From the NCBI GenBank assembly GCA_026936325.1, contig JAPTHN010000001.1:4042560-4106559 (forward strand): a stretch of DNA of 64,000 nt, given 5' to 3'. The translations under genes and the position numbers were made by a program. Position 1 is the first letter of the stretch. The number at the start of each line of letters is the position of its first letter. The notes under the pieces are model-generated. The model searched no databases. It saw only the letters and a list, made by a program, of their open reading frames with translations, and was not told where the DNA came from. The stretch comes from Platynereis dumerilii. Taxonomy: Eukaryota > Annelida > Polychaeta > Phyllodocida > Nereididae. Positions 22,576-34,334 of the stretch are shown here, in pieces.

Positions 22576-23560
22576 ATTGACATTTAAAAATCTTAATATA
22601 ATCAATTTTTTCCAAGCCACTTATTAAAAGAAATAATGTCTGTTTTGTGTGTATTTATTAAGCTTTTTAACATTCACCGATAGGCCTAGTCTTAATTTTG
22701 GCCATTTTAAAATTCCTTGATGCAACGTTGTCGGGAATTTATTTTCTGATCTGCCATGATTTGAAGATTCCAAGCATTTCCTGTGTTAAACCAAGTTGGT
22801 AAAAATGCCTTTAGGAATCATGATACAGACTGCAGAAATTTTTTCAAAGCACAAAAAACCTTGATGACCATGTGCTAATTTATAGAAACTCCTATATGTG
22901 TAATCTATGACAAGGTTAGACGTTTCAGGATTCCTGCTTCGACATGGAGCTGGGGCTATCGGTGCCAAATAGATTAGAACGTAATAATTTGCATCAAAGA
23001 GATTACTAGATCAAAAGGGAATGAAACTGTTTATGGTATTATTTAGGTCGCAGTAACAAGGAGTGACAGAGCCCGAGAGCCATGCACTTTGACATGAAGG
23101 AAATTGGTTGACCTTCTCAGATTTAATTTGATCTTGAGATCTTATTCCGTCCTGTTTAGGTTAATTGTTGTGAGCTGCCCATTGTCATATGACAGTCTTG
23201 CTCAGAGCTCTTTGCAGATTAGCGACCAACTGTTCTAACGTTTAAACTTCCAAATTGGCTTTGCCACATCATTAACAGTTACCTGTTAGTCTTCTATTCC
23301 CCTTGTCAGGTGCATACCTAACATAAGTATACAGTTTGTTTATTGGCACATGTTGCCAAAACAAATAAAATCAATCATTAAAAAGTTCCAGATTTCAATT
23401 TGATCCTGATGTCCTGTTCCTTCCTGTCCCAGTTCAGAATAGTGAGATGCTCCATTTAATATTGTATGACACTCTTTTTTACAGATGATTTCATATTTGT
23501 AGGCACTGAGACTGAATGCGAAGTTTTTTTTAACGACATACATGCTATTGAGAAAAAATT
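22576..23560. repeat. Blocks j and k, copy 2 of 3
   Basis: Bases 22580-22750 correspond to block j and 22760-23330 to block k (TTTGCATCAAAGAGATTA, GATCAAAAGGGAATGAAACT). A second, weaker repeat of the CTTATTCC-TCCTG-TAGGTT piece occurs at about 23385-23490. The same internal doubling is seen in unit 29940-30660. Confidence 0.6.
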
Positions 23561-23810
23561 ATGTCATAATTTTTTTGATGTCCTATAAAAATATTCTGAG
23601 TTAGTGTCTACAATTACGAAATCATCCAAACTGTTTCTTGCAGGCAAGATTTACAACTTTATATCTCTCAGATAGCAACTGGACTTCCTTCGAGAAATTG
23701 TACAAAGTAAGCTACATTCTATGCTACACATATATATAAATAAATCGAAAAACTGACATGACAGTATCAAGAAAAACTGTCTCTCAAATGAATTGATATT
23801 TTGTGCTATA

Positions 23811-25710
23811 CGAGGGGTTTTCCATATCTTCTGTCCAACTAGTCATAACTTTTGCTGGATTTGATGTAGAAAAATGATATTTGGGTCAGATAATATTGAC
23901 GCAATTCACAAATAACTCCCAAAAAATCAGATCATAAAATTAAAAATAAATGCTTAATCTGTTGCCATGGAAACCAGAAGTCATGAAATGCGGCCCAGAC
24001 TTTGTAGTGCTCACTTAAAACAAAATGAACACTTGCTTGCATTATCTGTGTCTTGACATATTGAATTGAAGTATATTCATAATTTTTTTTCATGAAATAT
24101 AATCAGTTAATTGTAAAATCATTAATAACAATGGAAACTGGTATTTTTTATACATCTCAGTTACTTTATCATCCCTCATGTAGTCTCTCAGTTTTTTACG
24201 AGATGAGCAACTTTTTGGATAAGGATGACATCATATATGCCTGTTACATTTTTTTATTTTAATTGGATAAAAATAGAAGAGAGAGTAAGAACCTTTTATC
24301 ATAACATCCAAGGAAGACCGTATGAGTGACAGAACAAAATAAAGGTTATACAAACTTTTTCTGAATGAAGAGAAGACACATTGGAAAACCTAAGCAAAAA
24401 AAGACTTGAAAATGCCAAAACTGACTTTAACATGAAGACTGAGGTATCATACTTAGAGATCGATAAAACGTATGAGAAAACATATTTACAAGGTCCAAGT
24501 CAATATTTCTGGACTTTGTGAAATGACTATGAATGTTTTGAAAAAAATCCATTCTAGATCTCTTGTAATAATTACATATTTTACATAATATGTCAAGTAT
24601 GTGTCTGTTTTAGCTGTTGTTGCATTTCATGACTTTTGGTTTCCACAGCAACAAATCAACAATTTAATTTTACCTCTATGATCAGATTTTTTGAGGATCA
24701 TTTGCAAATTATCTCAATATCAACAGACCCAAATATCATTTTTCTGTTTAAAATCTAGCAAAAGTTATGACAGGTTGGACAGAACTTACGACGGGCGTTC
24801 AGAAAGTTCACGGCTTTTTTTTATACGGACACTTATTGCAAATAAGAACTTATTAGACCTATGAATTTTTTACAGGATAAAATTCAGCATTTTTTGAATG
24901 GAATTCCAAAATTTTGGACAATTTTGACATTTTAAAGTCATTCTGTGGTTGCCATGGAAACAGAAAGTTTGGCTAGGTGGAGAAGGTAGTACGGAGATCA
25001 AGAAAATCAATGAATTGCGGCTGAGAGAGGTCTGAGTGAGGTCTCTCTCAGCCGCAATTCATTGATTTTCTTGATCTCCGTACCACCTGCTCCACCTAGC
25101 CATACTTTCTGTTTCCATGGCAACCACAGAATGACTTAAAAATGTCCAAATTGTCCAAAATTTTGGAAATGCATTCCAAAACTGCTGAATTTTATCCTGA
25201 AAAAAAAATCATAGTTCTAGATTGAAAATAAGTGTCCATATAAAAAAAAGCCGTGAACTTTCTGAACGCCCCTCATATGGAAAACCCATCGTAAAGAACA
25301 AAAAGTCTGCGAAACACCAACTGTGATCTTAATATAAGGACTGTGAGGCATTGACCGTTTAAGGGATATAAGGTTATAGGAAATGTACTCAGTGTCAAGT
25401 TCATTCTTACAAGAATTAGTGAAATGTTAGGGATTATTTTTAATAGGTTTCTTGTCCTGCAACCCTGGTAAAAATTATTTTTTTTTGACAAGATATAATG
25501 AACCTGTGTCTCTAAAGGCGCCCTGGGCCGCATTTCACGACTTTTGGTTTCCATGGCAACAAATTAAACATTTATTTTAGTTTCTATGATCTGATTTTTT
25601 CAGGATAATTTGCAAATTACTTCAATATTATCTGACCCAAATATCATGTTTCTGTATTAAATATTGCAAAAGTTATGGCAAGTTGGACAGAACTTTTGGA
25701 AAACCCCTCG
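23811..25710. mobile_element. Compound Tc1/mariner-like hairpin MITE
   Basis: Three related ends are present. A left end starts CGAGGGGTTTTCCATA at 23811. One right end is the complement of CGATGGGTTTTCCATA, ending at 25291 (TA at 25292-25293). A second right end is the complement of CGAGGGGTTTTCCAAA, ending at 25710, followed by TA. All three continue inward through CATAACTTTTGC, GATATTTGGGTC and TTGCC-ATGGAAACC. The left end resembles the far right end most closely (shared GGGTCAGATAATATTGA and AAATGCGGCCCAG), so the outer pair probably bounds one element and the middle end belongs to a nested relative. A 487 bp hairpin is inserted at 24789-25275. No transposase frame is present. Confidence 0.8.
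24789..25275. mobile_element. Second mariner-like hairpin nested in the first
   Basis: The left end is CGACGGGCGTTCAGAAAGTT and the right end is its complement, ending GAACGCCCCTCA. TA flanks both sides (24787-24788 and 25276-25277). The arms meet at about 25025 around GCGGCTGAGAGAGGTC and GACCTCTCTCAGCCGC-type text. Removing it restores GGACAGAACTTATGGAAAA, the expected inverted-repeat end of the host element. It is therefore younger than its host. Confidence 0.85.
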
Positions 25711-25799
25711 TACAAATAGAAGGTGGAAAATATTTGATTTAAAATACACTTTCATTCAGATAATTTTTTCAACAACAGACAGGTAAATTGATACATGTA

Positions 25800-26070
25800 C
25801 AGATTGAAGCATGATGACATATATATCACTAATCTCCTTATGTGGGCAATGCAGAATTCTTATATAATTCATACATAATTTACAATAATTTGATGTAGAC
25901 TCTTGCGACAGTCGTAGCTGTGAAATCGGAGATGGCCCATTTCGTGTAATCCCTCTATTGCACCATTAATGCAACACCATCCCATGCGGAAAGTGGGCAG
26001 ATATGGAAGTACATTTTATTAGCCTCAGTGACTGTACATGTGTTAGTTCCCACACTTATCAGGTGGAAAA
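25800..26070. promoter_or_regulatory. Conserved block l, copy 3 of 4
   Basis: This is nearly identical to 30785-31045 in the stretch from GTGGGCAATGCAGAATTCTT through TTTATTAGCCTCAGTGACTG. It contains CACCATTAATGCAACACC and the TAATCCC core. Confidence 0.68.
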
Positions 26071-26229
26071 ATAGATAAATAGATAGATGTAGTGAGAGAT
26101 AGATTTAGCGATAAACAGAAAGATAGATTGAAATGTTAATAGATAGATTAGATAAAAAATAGATTCACGGATCAAAAGATAGATATATAGATATACAGAT
26201 AGATGGTAATATTGTGCAATAGATGGTTA
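26071..26229. repeat. Degenerate GATA microsatellite
   Basis: GATA/TAGA units follow block l and are interrupted by the transposon at 26230. They resume at 26655-26780, so the element inserted into the microsatellite. Confidence 0.75.
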
Positions 26230-26638
26230 GGGACCATTCAGAATTTATGACTGGGGGGGGTGGGAGTTTTGCTGGAACTTCCCGTCAAAAATTGATACCC
26301 CCCCTTGAGTTTCATGAGGATTTTTGTACCCCACCCTTAGGTTTCATGCGTATTTTTAGTACCCCCCCTCGCCATACAAAGCGATACACACATATATATA
26401 TCGCTATACATTGCCACGCGTACAGATTCGCGTCATTACGTGGACTTTTGCGCGTAAAAAGGTCCAAATAAAATGAATTTATGCGTGTTTTTAAACATTT
26501 TTTCTTTGTTAAAATTTCTTACCCCCCCCTTGGAAGTGGTGTCAAAAATTAATACCCCCCCCTTGAAACACGTGTGAAAAGTTAGTACCCCCTCGGCCAA
26601 AACTCCCACCCCCCCAGTCATAAATTCTGAACGGTCCC
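26230..26638. mobile_element. PIF/Harbinger-like MITE
   Basis: This is a 409 bp element with inverted ends GGGACCATTCAGAATTTATG and the complement of GGGACCGTTCAGAATTTATG. TTA is duplicated at 26227-26229 and 26639-26641. A three-base TWA target and GG start suit PIF/Harbinger. The interior has several C-runs (CCCCCCCTTG-type) and a CpG-rich core near 26415-26455 that contrasts with the host DNA. It has no transposase. Confidence 0.82.
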
Positions 26639-26654
26639 TTATGTGTCTACATCA

Positions 26655-26785
26655 ATACAGAGATAGATAGATAAACCAAACGGAGAGTAAGAGAAATAAG
26701 ATAGGTGGATAGATTATAATTATGTATACATTGAGACAGAGATTGATACATGTAGGTAAATAGATAGAAAAGAGATCGATGATCT
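26655..26785. repeat. Continuation of the GATA microsatellite
   Basis: Degenerate GATA/TAGA units, the right part of the tract split by the MITE at 26230-26638. Confidence 0.7.
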
Positions 26786-27135
26786 CCCATTTTTTAATAG
26801 ATCTGTCCATTATGAAAACATGTTACTGATGAAATAAAAACAGAATTTTAATTTTCCAGAGGGTAATGGAAATACAAAAAAAAGATAGCTTCCATGTGCA
26901 ATCAGTCATACTTGTAATGATGCCATATCTTTATGTCATCTTATACAAAATATTGGAATCCAAATTCTGTATATATATAACAACATTGTAAGGTCAAAAA
27001 TTGATTTTAGCTTTAAATAGAATTGATATATCATGTGGAGTTGAAGTGTCTGCAAAATTTTGAAAAAACAAAAGACAAAATTTCCATAATGGAAAGAAAA
27101 TGTTGTGTCTTTGATATTGGCATTGGGCATATGCT

Positions 27136-27362
27136 CATAGGCGTACGGGACGCGCGATTTTTGGGGGGGCGAGCGACATTTGGCTGAATTACAAGATCTA
27201 AATTTTATACCATTTCAAATGAAATAGCCTGGAAATCACTAATTTAAAAAAGTTTTTACCTAATCTGCCCAAATTTTTTAGCCTTTTTGCCCGAATCTTA
27301 CTGTTTCCCAAACTTTTGGGGGGGCAACCGCCCCCCCTGCCCCCCCCTCCCATACGCCTATG
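27136..27362. mobile_element. Short MITE with 8 bp target duplication (hAT- or P-like)
   Basis: This is a 227 bp element with ends CATAGGCGTACGGG and CCCATACGCCTATG. CATATGCT is duplicated at 27128-27135 and 27363-27370. The matching site in block m copy 2 (about 31720-31730) is TTTGATATGCTATAATGC with no insert, an independent confirmation. The interior has G- and C-runs near both ends. An 8 bp duplication fits the hAT or P superfamily; the ends alone do not decide between them. Confidence 0.85.
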
Positions 27363-27513
27363 CATATGCTTATGTGTGCTCTGGTTTATGCATTCAATTC
27401 AACTATGAATCCATAGATCTTTAAAAACACAGATTCAGCTATTCTACCGTACATACGATCTCTATGACCAAAGTTGCTATGATGTCAATTTTTTGTGTGT
27501 CACTGGCAGTCCC

Positions 27514-27757
27514 AGCGTCCAAAGGCAAAACCTAGTAAGGCACATTAAGGAGTTTGAGAAAATTGACTTTTAAATTCCAGTCCTTGCTATAAGAAATACT
27601 TGAGTTAGGATTTGCCGGTGTCATTCCTGGGGTAACAGGCCACTTCTTGAAAATCAAAACTTAATAGATATATGGAAACATGTCTCAGAAGTCCTATTTT
27701 GATCTAAACTCAATTTTGCCCGAAATTTGACTTACTAGGTTTTGCCGTTTGGATGCT
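27514..27757. mobile_element. Short MITE with 26 bp inverted ends
   Basis: The left end is AGCGTCCAAAGGCAAAACCT and the right end is the complement of AGCATCCAAACGGCAAAACC; both continue to TAGTAAG. It is absent from the matching place in block m copy 2 (near 31845, CTGGAGGCTAGAATG). The target duplication is not clear, so the superfamily is left open. Confidence 0.7.
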
Positions 27758-27850
27758 AGAGTCTTTCACTCAGGTATTATACAATGTACACAGCAAGGAT
27801 CATCCAGATATTCAGAATAGGGGCTGGTCTGGAAAGCTAACCATTTTAAA

Positions 27851-28279
27851 GGATTAATAGGAAGGGAAAATGATATTTTATTTGAATGAACCACAGTTAC
27901 AGAAAATGCAATTCATAAGAGTGAAGTGTCAATGCTATCCCATCCTCTACATTAGGGATAGAATGTACCTTGCACTTTAAATGGTTGGCTTCTGAGTAAA
28001 AAAACATAGTGGAATAGATCTCTTCATTAACATTCTGATTGCTTATTTGTTTTATTTACTTTTGCAGTAGGTATATAATGGGAAGCCTGATTAAGAAGTG
28101 CTTAAGCAGTCGATATAATTCATAGCAGTTTAAATAATAAGTTAATATTCTTCAAGCGTACATTGCAGTGGGCTTGAAAATCTTTAGAGTCATTCCCAGT
28201 TCTTCCCCATTCCCATTTACAGGACCATGACTTATGTTGTCAGTATACGTATAATTCCACTACAATTAATAATAAATAG
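27851..28279. other. Stretch without recognised features
   Basis: AT-rich DNA between blocks m and n. No frame or repeat partner was recognised. Confidence 0.4.
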
Positions 28280-29400
28280 GTGCCCAATTTTCCTTTTGCA
28301 TTGGTACCTTGAGCTGTTTGCAATCTGTTGTCTAAATACCTGAAACATTAACCCCATTTAGCTGCGATATGACAACCAAGGCTGCAGATGGCACATTTTT
28401 AGGGAAGCATATATCAACTGTCTGAATCCTTTTGGCCTTGGGACAGGAGCAAAGGCTATGTGGCATCACCATATCTCTAAATTTAGGCCTGTAGAAACCT
28501 TATAGGCTGGTTGGTCATATTATTATATTCAAATAGGTAAGAAATATTCAGTGTCAAATATGATCATGCATTCATAATGGTTGGTTACCTGTATGAGTCT
28601 GACCAGACAGCTTCAGGTGTACTTTTTGTTACGAAGGTGAACGAATTAACTTGTTCCAGTGCAATGATAGAAAACTAAAAAATGCTGTTTAAATGACAAT
28701 TACATTGCACTTAGAATCAAAACTTTTACTATCATGGGGGAGATGGAAGTCACGATTCTGTTTGACTATACTGAGCAGCAAGGTCTTCAATTTCCTTGTT
28801 CTAGAATCTATGTGAACAATTTATACGGAGTGAAGAACTAGTTTTTGTTTTGATGTCATTAGAGATGACTCCTACTGCAACATCTATATTGACTCCACAA
28901 CTTTTCGTGCTCTCTGTCACCGGGCATTTAAAACTCTAGTACCTTTGCTCTACAGGTTTCCATGCAAAATGAATTTATTCGAGATAGCAAATGTCAAGTT
29001 GCTTTCCATTAGCAGTGGCAGATACAGGGGGGGGGGCCTAGACCACCAAGATTAGTAGTAGCCTTTTGAAAAAAATTGCGATTTATAAAGCGGCCCAGCG
29101 AATGCCAAAACAAGTCATTGGGGTTGACACATTGTCGGATATATATTGTTTGCAATAAAACATAATCGGTTGTCCTCAGTGAATTTATTACAAACATTCC
29201 CTCACTATCAAAAGGGTTGACCAAAAAACATGGGTATCCTATCCTTCCAACTTCTCATTCTTTATTCAAACGAGATCTATTGCATGAAGCAAGATTCCTT
29301 TCACAGTGTTACAAAACATACACATCATGTCACAAATTTCCAAAGGATTTTTCTTATTAAAATATCTAATTTCATAATCCTCATTTCAATACATTCCCAA
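28280..29400. repeat. Block n, copy 2 (with a g-like stretch)
   Basis: This is colinear with 16700-17500 (GGTACCTTGAGCTGTT, ATATCAACTGTCTGAATCC, TTTGGCCTTGGGACA, GGCATCACCA, ACAGCTTCAGGTG). It also holds a diverged relative of block g at 28861-29003, with CTACAGGTTTCCATG and AATTTATTC followed by GCAAATGTCAAGTTGCTT. At 29005-29060 lies the end of a small transposon (AGCAGTGGCAGATACAGGGG followed by a G-run). The order g then i is the same as in copies A and B. Confidence 0.7.
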
Positions 29401-29409
29401 TTTGTTTGC

Positions 29410-29690
29410 TGAATTTGACACAAACACTCATCAACAGGACAGGTGAGAAGAGTTGCAACCAGGCTCTGTGAAAAACATACTTGCCTGGCAAACTGAGGGA
29501 GCAAATGATGGATGAGATGGTGTCTGTTCTCTTCAGCAACACTACCTATGTAATTATGCTGATCTCTGACCCCCAAGAACCCCAGTAACTAGAGCCGCCC
29601 TCTTGTGCCAACGGTGCTGGATACTGATGTACATATAGCTTCTTCCTACTGTGATGTCACAGTGAACTGATGGTTGTTGATTTAAGATGT
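29410..29690. promoter_or_regulatory. Conserved block i, copy 5 of 5 (long form)
   Basis: This is a long-form copy with AACACTCATCAACAGGACAG, GCAAATGATGGATGAGATGG and CTGACCCCCAAGAACCCC. It is closest in text to 22285-22575. Confidence 0.65.
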
Positions 29691-30784
29691 TGACATAAGA
29701 ATAACATTAGCATAAACAATTACTTCCAAGCAACTTATTAAAAGATATATGATATGTTTTATGAATGCATGCATTTAGCCTTTTACCATTTACTGATGGC
29801 CATTTTACAATGGTACCTATTGCTGAAATGTATTATCTATACAATCTACCATGATTTGAAGATTTGAAGCAGGGGAGTCTAAAAATGTGCATGATTGGAA
29901 GCTTATGTAAGACCTTCAATGATTTAGTCTTCCTTGTGTTAAAGAAAATTGGTCAAAATGCCTTTATTAGATATGACACAGACTAGAAAGGTTTTCAGAG
30001 AAAACTCGCATAGGGTAAGCAACTAAAATACATGGAACACAATTTCCAGGAAACTTCTACCAGCTGTCTACAGTATACATAACAAGGTTCATAATTTCAG
30101 GATCCCTGCTTCTATAAGATGCAAGGGTGATTGGTGTCAAAGAGATTAGAATGTAACAGTTTGCATCAAAGAGACTATTAGATCAAAAGGGAACGAAACT
30201 GTTTATGATGTTATTTAGGTCACAGTAATAAAGAGTGGCAGAGCCATGTACTTTGACTAGGAGGAAATTGGATGACCTTCTTAGCCTTAATTTGATCTTG
30301 AGGTCTTATTCCTTCCTGTTTAGGTTCATTGTTGTGAGCTGCTCATTGTTATATGACAGTCTTGCTTAATCTTTCTCTTATGATATATAACTTTATACCT
30401 CTCTGATATGGACTGGACTTTTTTCCCAATGAAATGTATTGTATTGTACATTTAATTATATCTGAAGGTCTCATTCCTTCCTGTTCAGATTTAGTTTTGC
30501 GAGTTGCTCATTGTTTCATGACTGTCTTGCTTAATGCTCTCTTAGTTAAAATTTATAACTGTACCCCTCTCTCATATTGCTGGGCGTTTTTCCAATAAAT
30601 GGTACATTCTAAGTTGCCCATACATATCAATAAATTGAAAAACTGACTCGACAGTTTCAAGTTTATGCTGTCTCCCCAGTGAAAATGTTAAATACTTCAC
30701 AAATAGATGGTGAGAAATATTGATTTTTAAAAAGCGCTTTCATTCAGAGTATTTTTTTAGCAACAGACAGGTGTAAAGATAGAA
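29691..30784. repeat. Blocks j and k, copy 3 of 3
   Basis: Block j is at 29691-29880 and block k at 29940-30660. The CTTATTCCTTCCTGTTTAGG part of k (about 30300-30430) is repeated in diverged form at 30465-30610, giving two successive ATGAC-GTCTTGCTTAAT segments. Unit 22576-23560 shows the same doubling, so it predates that unit duplication. Confidence 0.65.
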
Positions 30785-31045
30785 TGAAACACAAAGACAT
30801 ACATCACTAATCTATTTATGTGGGCAATGCAGAATTCTTATATAATTCATACATAATTTACAATAATTTGATGTAGACTCTTAAGACAGTCCGTAGCTGT
30901 GAAATTGGAGATGGCCCATTTTGTGTAATCCCTCTATTGCGCCATTAATGCAACACCATTCCATGCGGAAAGTGGGCAGATATGGAAGTACATTTTATTA
31001 GCCTCAGTGACTGTACACGTGTTGGTTCCCACACTTATCGGCATG
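30785..31045. promoter_or_regulatory. Conserved block l, copy 4 of 4
   Basis: This is very close to 25800-26070: GTGGGCAATGCAGAATTCTT, TACATAATTTACAATAATTT, ATTAATGCAACACCATTCCA and TTTATTAGCCTCAGTGACTG are shared. A GATA-type tract follows, as in copies 2 and 3. Confidence 0.68.
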
Positions 31046-31315
31046 GAAAAATAAATACATATATATATATAAATACATTGACAGACATATAGACAGATGG
31101 ATAGATATATTGGTAGATACAATGTAGCTCAGTTTAAAAAATAGATGGACAGACAGAACAATAGATAGATCGATGGTAAGATAGTATGATAGATAGATAG
31201 ATATATTTTTCCACACAGAGAAAGATGGATAGATAGATCGAGAGTATGACAGATGGATAGATATGTGCACATATGCGCAGAGATCTACAGATAAATAGAC
31301 AGAAAGAAGATACGT
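31046..31315. repeat. Degenerate GATA/ACAGATAG microsatellite
   Basis: This is the longest of the GATA tracts in family I, heavily interrupted. Its translation on the minus strand gives the repetitive YLSIYLS-type frames that can be mistaken for proteins. Confidence 0.8.
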
Positions 31316-31319
31316 AGAT

Positions 31320-31950
31320 TGTCTTCCGTTTTTATAGATCCAAACCTTATGTAGACATGTTATTTTGTGAATTCGCATGAAACATACGTGTAGATAAACC
31401 ATAAAAACAGAATGTTTTTTCTCTAGAGGGTAATGGAAATACATAAAATGGATAGTTTCACTATGCAATCAATCAAACTTATGTTGATATGTTGACAACT
31501 TATCTTTGTTCATCTTATACACCATATTGTAATCTGAATTCAGTATTTTTTTTCATTTTGGAGATTTGTCATATTTGGAAACTGTATTTCATTGTTAAAA
31601 TTGATTTTAGCTTCGAATAGAATGGATATATTATGTAAGGTAGAAATGTTTGCGAAATTTTAAAAAGACCAAATTCTCATAATGGAAAGAAAATGTGTTG
31701 AAATTGATATTGGTATTTGATATGCTATAATGCATGCACTCCTTTCATTTGAGAATACATAGATTTTAATGCAACAGAATTAAATGTATAGCTATTTGGC
31801 ATTTAACCTATACATACGATCTCTATTAGCAATGCTGCTACTGGAGGCTAGAATGTGGTCTTTCTCCGATGTAAATTTTGAGTTTTCTGACTGTCTTTGA
31901 ATCAGGTATTGCATGTAGCAAAAACAATCCAGATTAATTAGGACTGCTGA
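31320..31950. repeat. Block m, copy 2 of 2 (empty sites)
   Basis: This is the partner of 26786-27850, without the two MITEs. It preserves the pre-insertion state of both. It forms the right end of family I. Confidence 0.75.
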
Positions 31951-34334
31951 AGGTACAGCCACTATGAAGTATCAGGAAATACCTTAATTTCATTCAATGT
32001 TATTGTTTTTAAGGCTGTGATAAACTGAATATAGGAAATCATTAGTAACACTGGTACTGATAGAACCAGTGGCAAGGTAAGTGAGGTTGAATTACAACTG
32101 AACACAGGCCCCTTCTATAGTACAAACTAACGAATGTCTCCAAAGCCATGCACTCCCTTCCTTTACCCTTCAGTTCTCTTCACCGCTCAATGCTCTCACT
32201 AACAAGCTCCTACTTTCATTTGAGACATAATTACAGTCTGTAACTTTTATATGCAAAATGAGAGGACCGTTGCACTGTGAAAATTGCACTTCATGAATCA
32301 TCGTCCTGATAATGTGTCATGATCACACCCAATACTTTCAATGTTAATTCGATTTAAGGAGACTTATCCTATTTGTTGGTGATAGGTAAACGAAAGGATC
32401 ATGCATCTGAGTTTTACTCTAAAATCAGCTACAACAAATCAAATGGCCTTCTCTTGATCATGATTAATAAAACAGCCTCTATGTTCCCTTCATTGGCTAT
32501 TATGACTCACAAAGTGCCAAATTCTGTATGAAGATGAATTCGCTATTCTGACTCACGAAGTGCCGAATTCTGTATGACCAACACTCATTTTTTGCATATT
32601 AAGTTTACCGGCTGTATTCAAATGACCTTAGTTAGATATTGCAAGTTAGTACTAAAACCACCTGCATTACTTCAAAGAAATTGCTCTCACAAAAATACTT
32701 TTTTGATTGACATATTCAGTTTTGTTCAAAGAATTAAAAAAGTTTTTAAAAATTGATTCTGTTATGGTATAAAACACGGAGTTGGAGTGGTACAAAGGCA
32801 CAGTAGAGCATGGAAACTTTGTGGCATGGTAGCGGGAATTTATGAAGTTGTACTGTAAATATATACGTTCAGATTGATGTACCATGCATATGCATACAAT
32901 ACAATGAGCATGGATGGAGTGTGACCAACAAAGTATTGGAAGTGTTTCGGCATGCTAGTGTGAGATGGATCTGCTTTGAAAAGGTATTGAGTTGTACTGT
33001 ACATTCAGATCAGTTTTTATTTGATGGTCTAGATGCATATACAGAATATGATGAGCATGGATGTAGAATGACCAACGAAGAATGTGCACAAAGAGTGATC
33101 AACGTAGAATAATGAATATTTGATGTCCTTGAAATTTCAAACTGGCAAAATATAGATTAATAGGCAATTTTCGCTTGATATCATCACATCTATGCCATTC
33201 ACGGAATGTTATTAAAATTGTCAGAGAAAGATGGTGGCGTATAATTAAATTTTCAGGCTTCAGCTTATTTAATGGCGTTGAAGACAAAGTATCGTATTAG
33301 ATACGTAACATTCCTATCATGTTGAAATTATCTGAAGCACTGTAAATAACCCTCTGATTTATTTATAAGAGAGAATATTGTTGTTTTAAGCCTTCTATAA
33401 ATAGGATTACTAAAACAGGGCATATGCAGTAGATTAATGGTGAATGGTGGTCTATATATATTATGACTATTCAATTTGTTTATTTAAATAGTGAGATATG
33501 TCATTACATGTAAAATACATTATTTCTGTCATTTAAATTACTAGCCATTTTCTGATCTTATGGCACATTTCATATTCTATCTTTGTCTCAACCATCACTG
33601 GTTATTCTGGTATCGATTGAAATATGCCACTTTGAGAAATAGTTTTACTGAACAGTGCCACCCATTACAAATATCGGCTCAAGTTAAGAATCCAACAAGT
33701 AGTGACCTCCCCCAACTGAATAAATGGCAGGATTGGTTGAAAAGGTGTGAACAAAAGTTAATTGGTTGCAAAGTGCCCTCAATCTCAGACAAATCAAGTT
33801 TAGAAAATATATTTAATCATCAGCAAATAAATCATAAAAATTGTAATTCAGAAATGCAAATGTAAGTTGAAACATACTCCGGAAAAAAGCTATTGTGTAT
33901 GTCAAATCATGCTCAAAAACGCACAATAGTAATATATGATCTTGGCGTCTCATGTTTATAAAGTTCATGCAGGCACCAGGTGCGGCTAGCTGTGCAAGCC
34001 ATAGCTACTTACTGTGCTCTGCTAAATGGTGAGCAATGTGGAGTCTATGGTCATACATTCAGAGGTTGACAGGCATTCAGTTTGTGTTTAGGAGCAAACT
34101 TGGATGTTTTTGACTCCTATAGACAGAGAGTATCGACGTGGTATTGACACTAGCAATGTCATTACTGAGAGTTTATGGTGAATTGCTGTAAAATTGGGCT
34201 GACACTTCTGTGCTATGTTGTCACATGTCTGTACAGTGTAATGGCTTGGTGATGGGCATGTGACTTTTTTTTGGCAGACTCCCTCCTATATTTGGCCAAC
34301 GAATTGTGTCAAAAATGATCGCTGCTTGTACTAT
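31951..34334. other. Single-copy AT-rich DNA with two small tandem doublings
   Basis: No gene was found. Bases about 32493-32530 and 32540-32577 are a direct doubling of a roughly 45 bp piece (CTATT.TGACTCAC.AAGTGCC and AATTCTGTATGA shared). Bases about 32845-32945 and 32985-33085 are a second, diverged doubling (GTTGTACTGTA, GATGAGCATGGATG-like text, ATGACCAAC). A 101-codon frame at 33560-33865 has no recognisable domain. Confidence 0.5.

Larger units (their letters stand above)
26786..27850. repeat. Block m, copy 1 of 2 (with two MITEs)
   Basis: This is colinear with 31320-31950: GGGTAATGGAAATACA, TCATCTTATACA, TTGATTTTAGCTT, AATGGAAAGAAAATGT and CATACGATCTCTAT occur in both in order. The extra length here comes from the two MITEs at 27136 and 27514. 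Copy 2 preserves matching DNA without them. No frame is shared. Confidence 0.75.

Noticed and set aside
31004-31468. 154-codon minus-strand frame
   Set aside because: It translates a degenerate GATA microsatellite into YLSIYLS-type repeats and is interrupted in the paralogous tracts.
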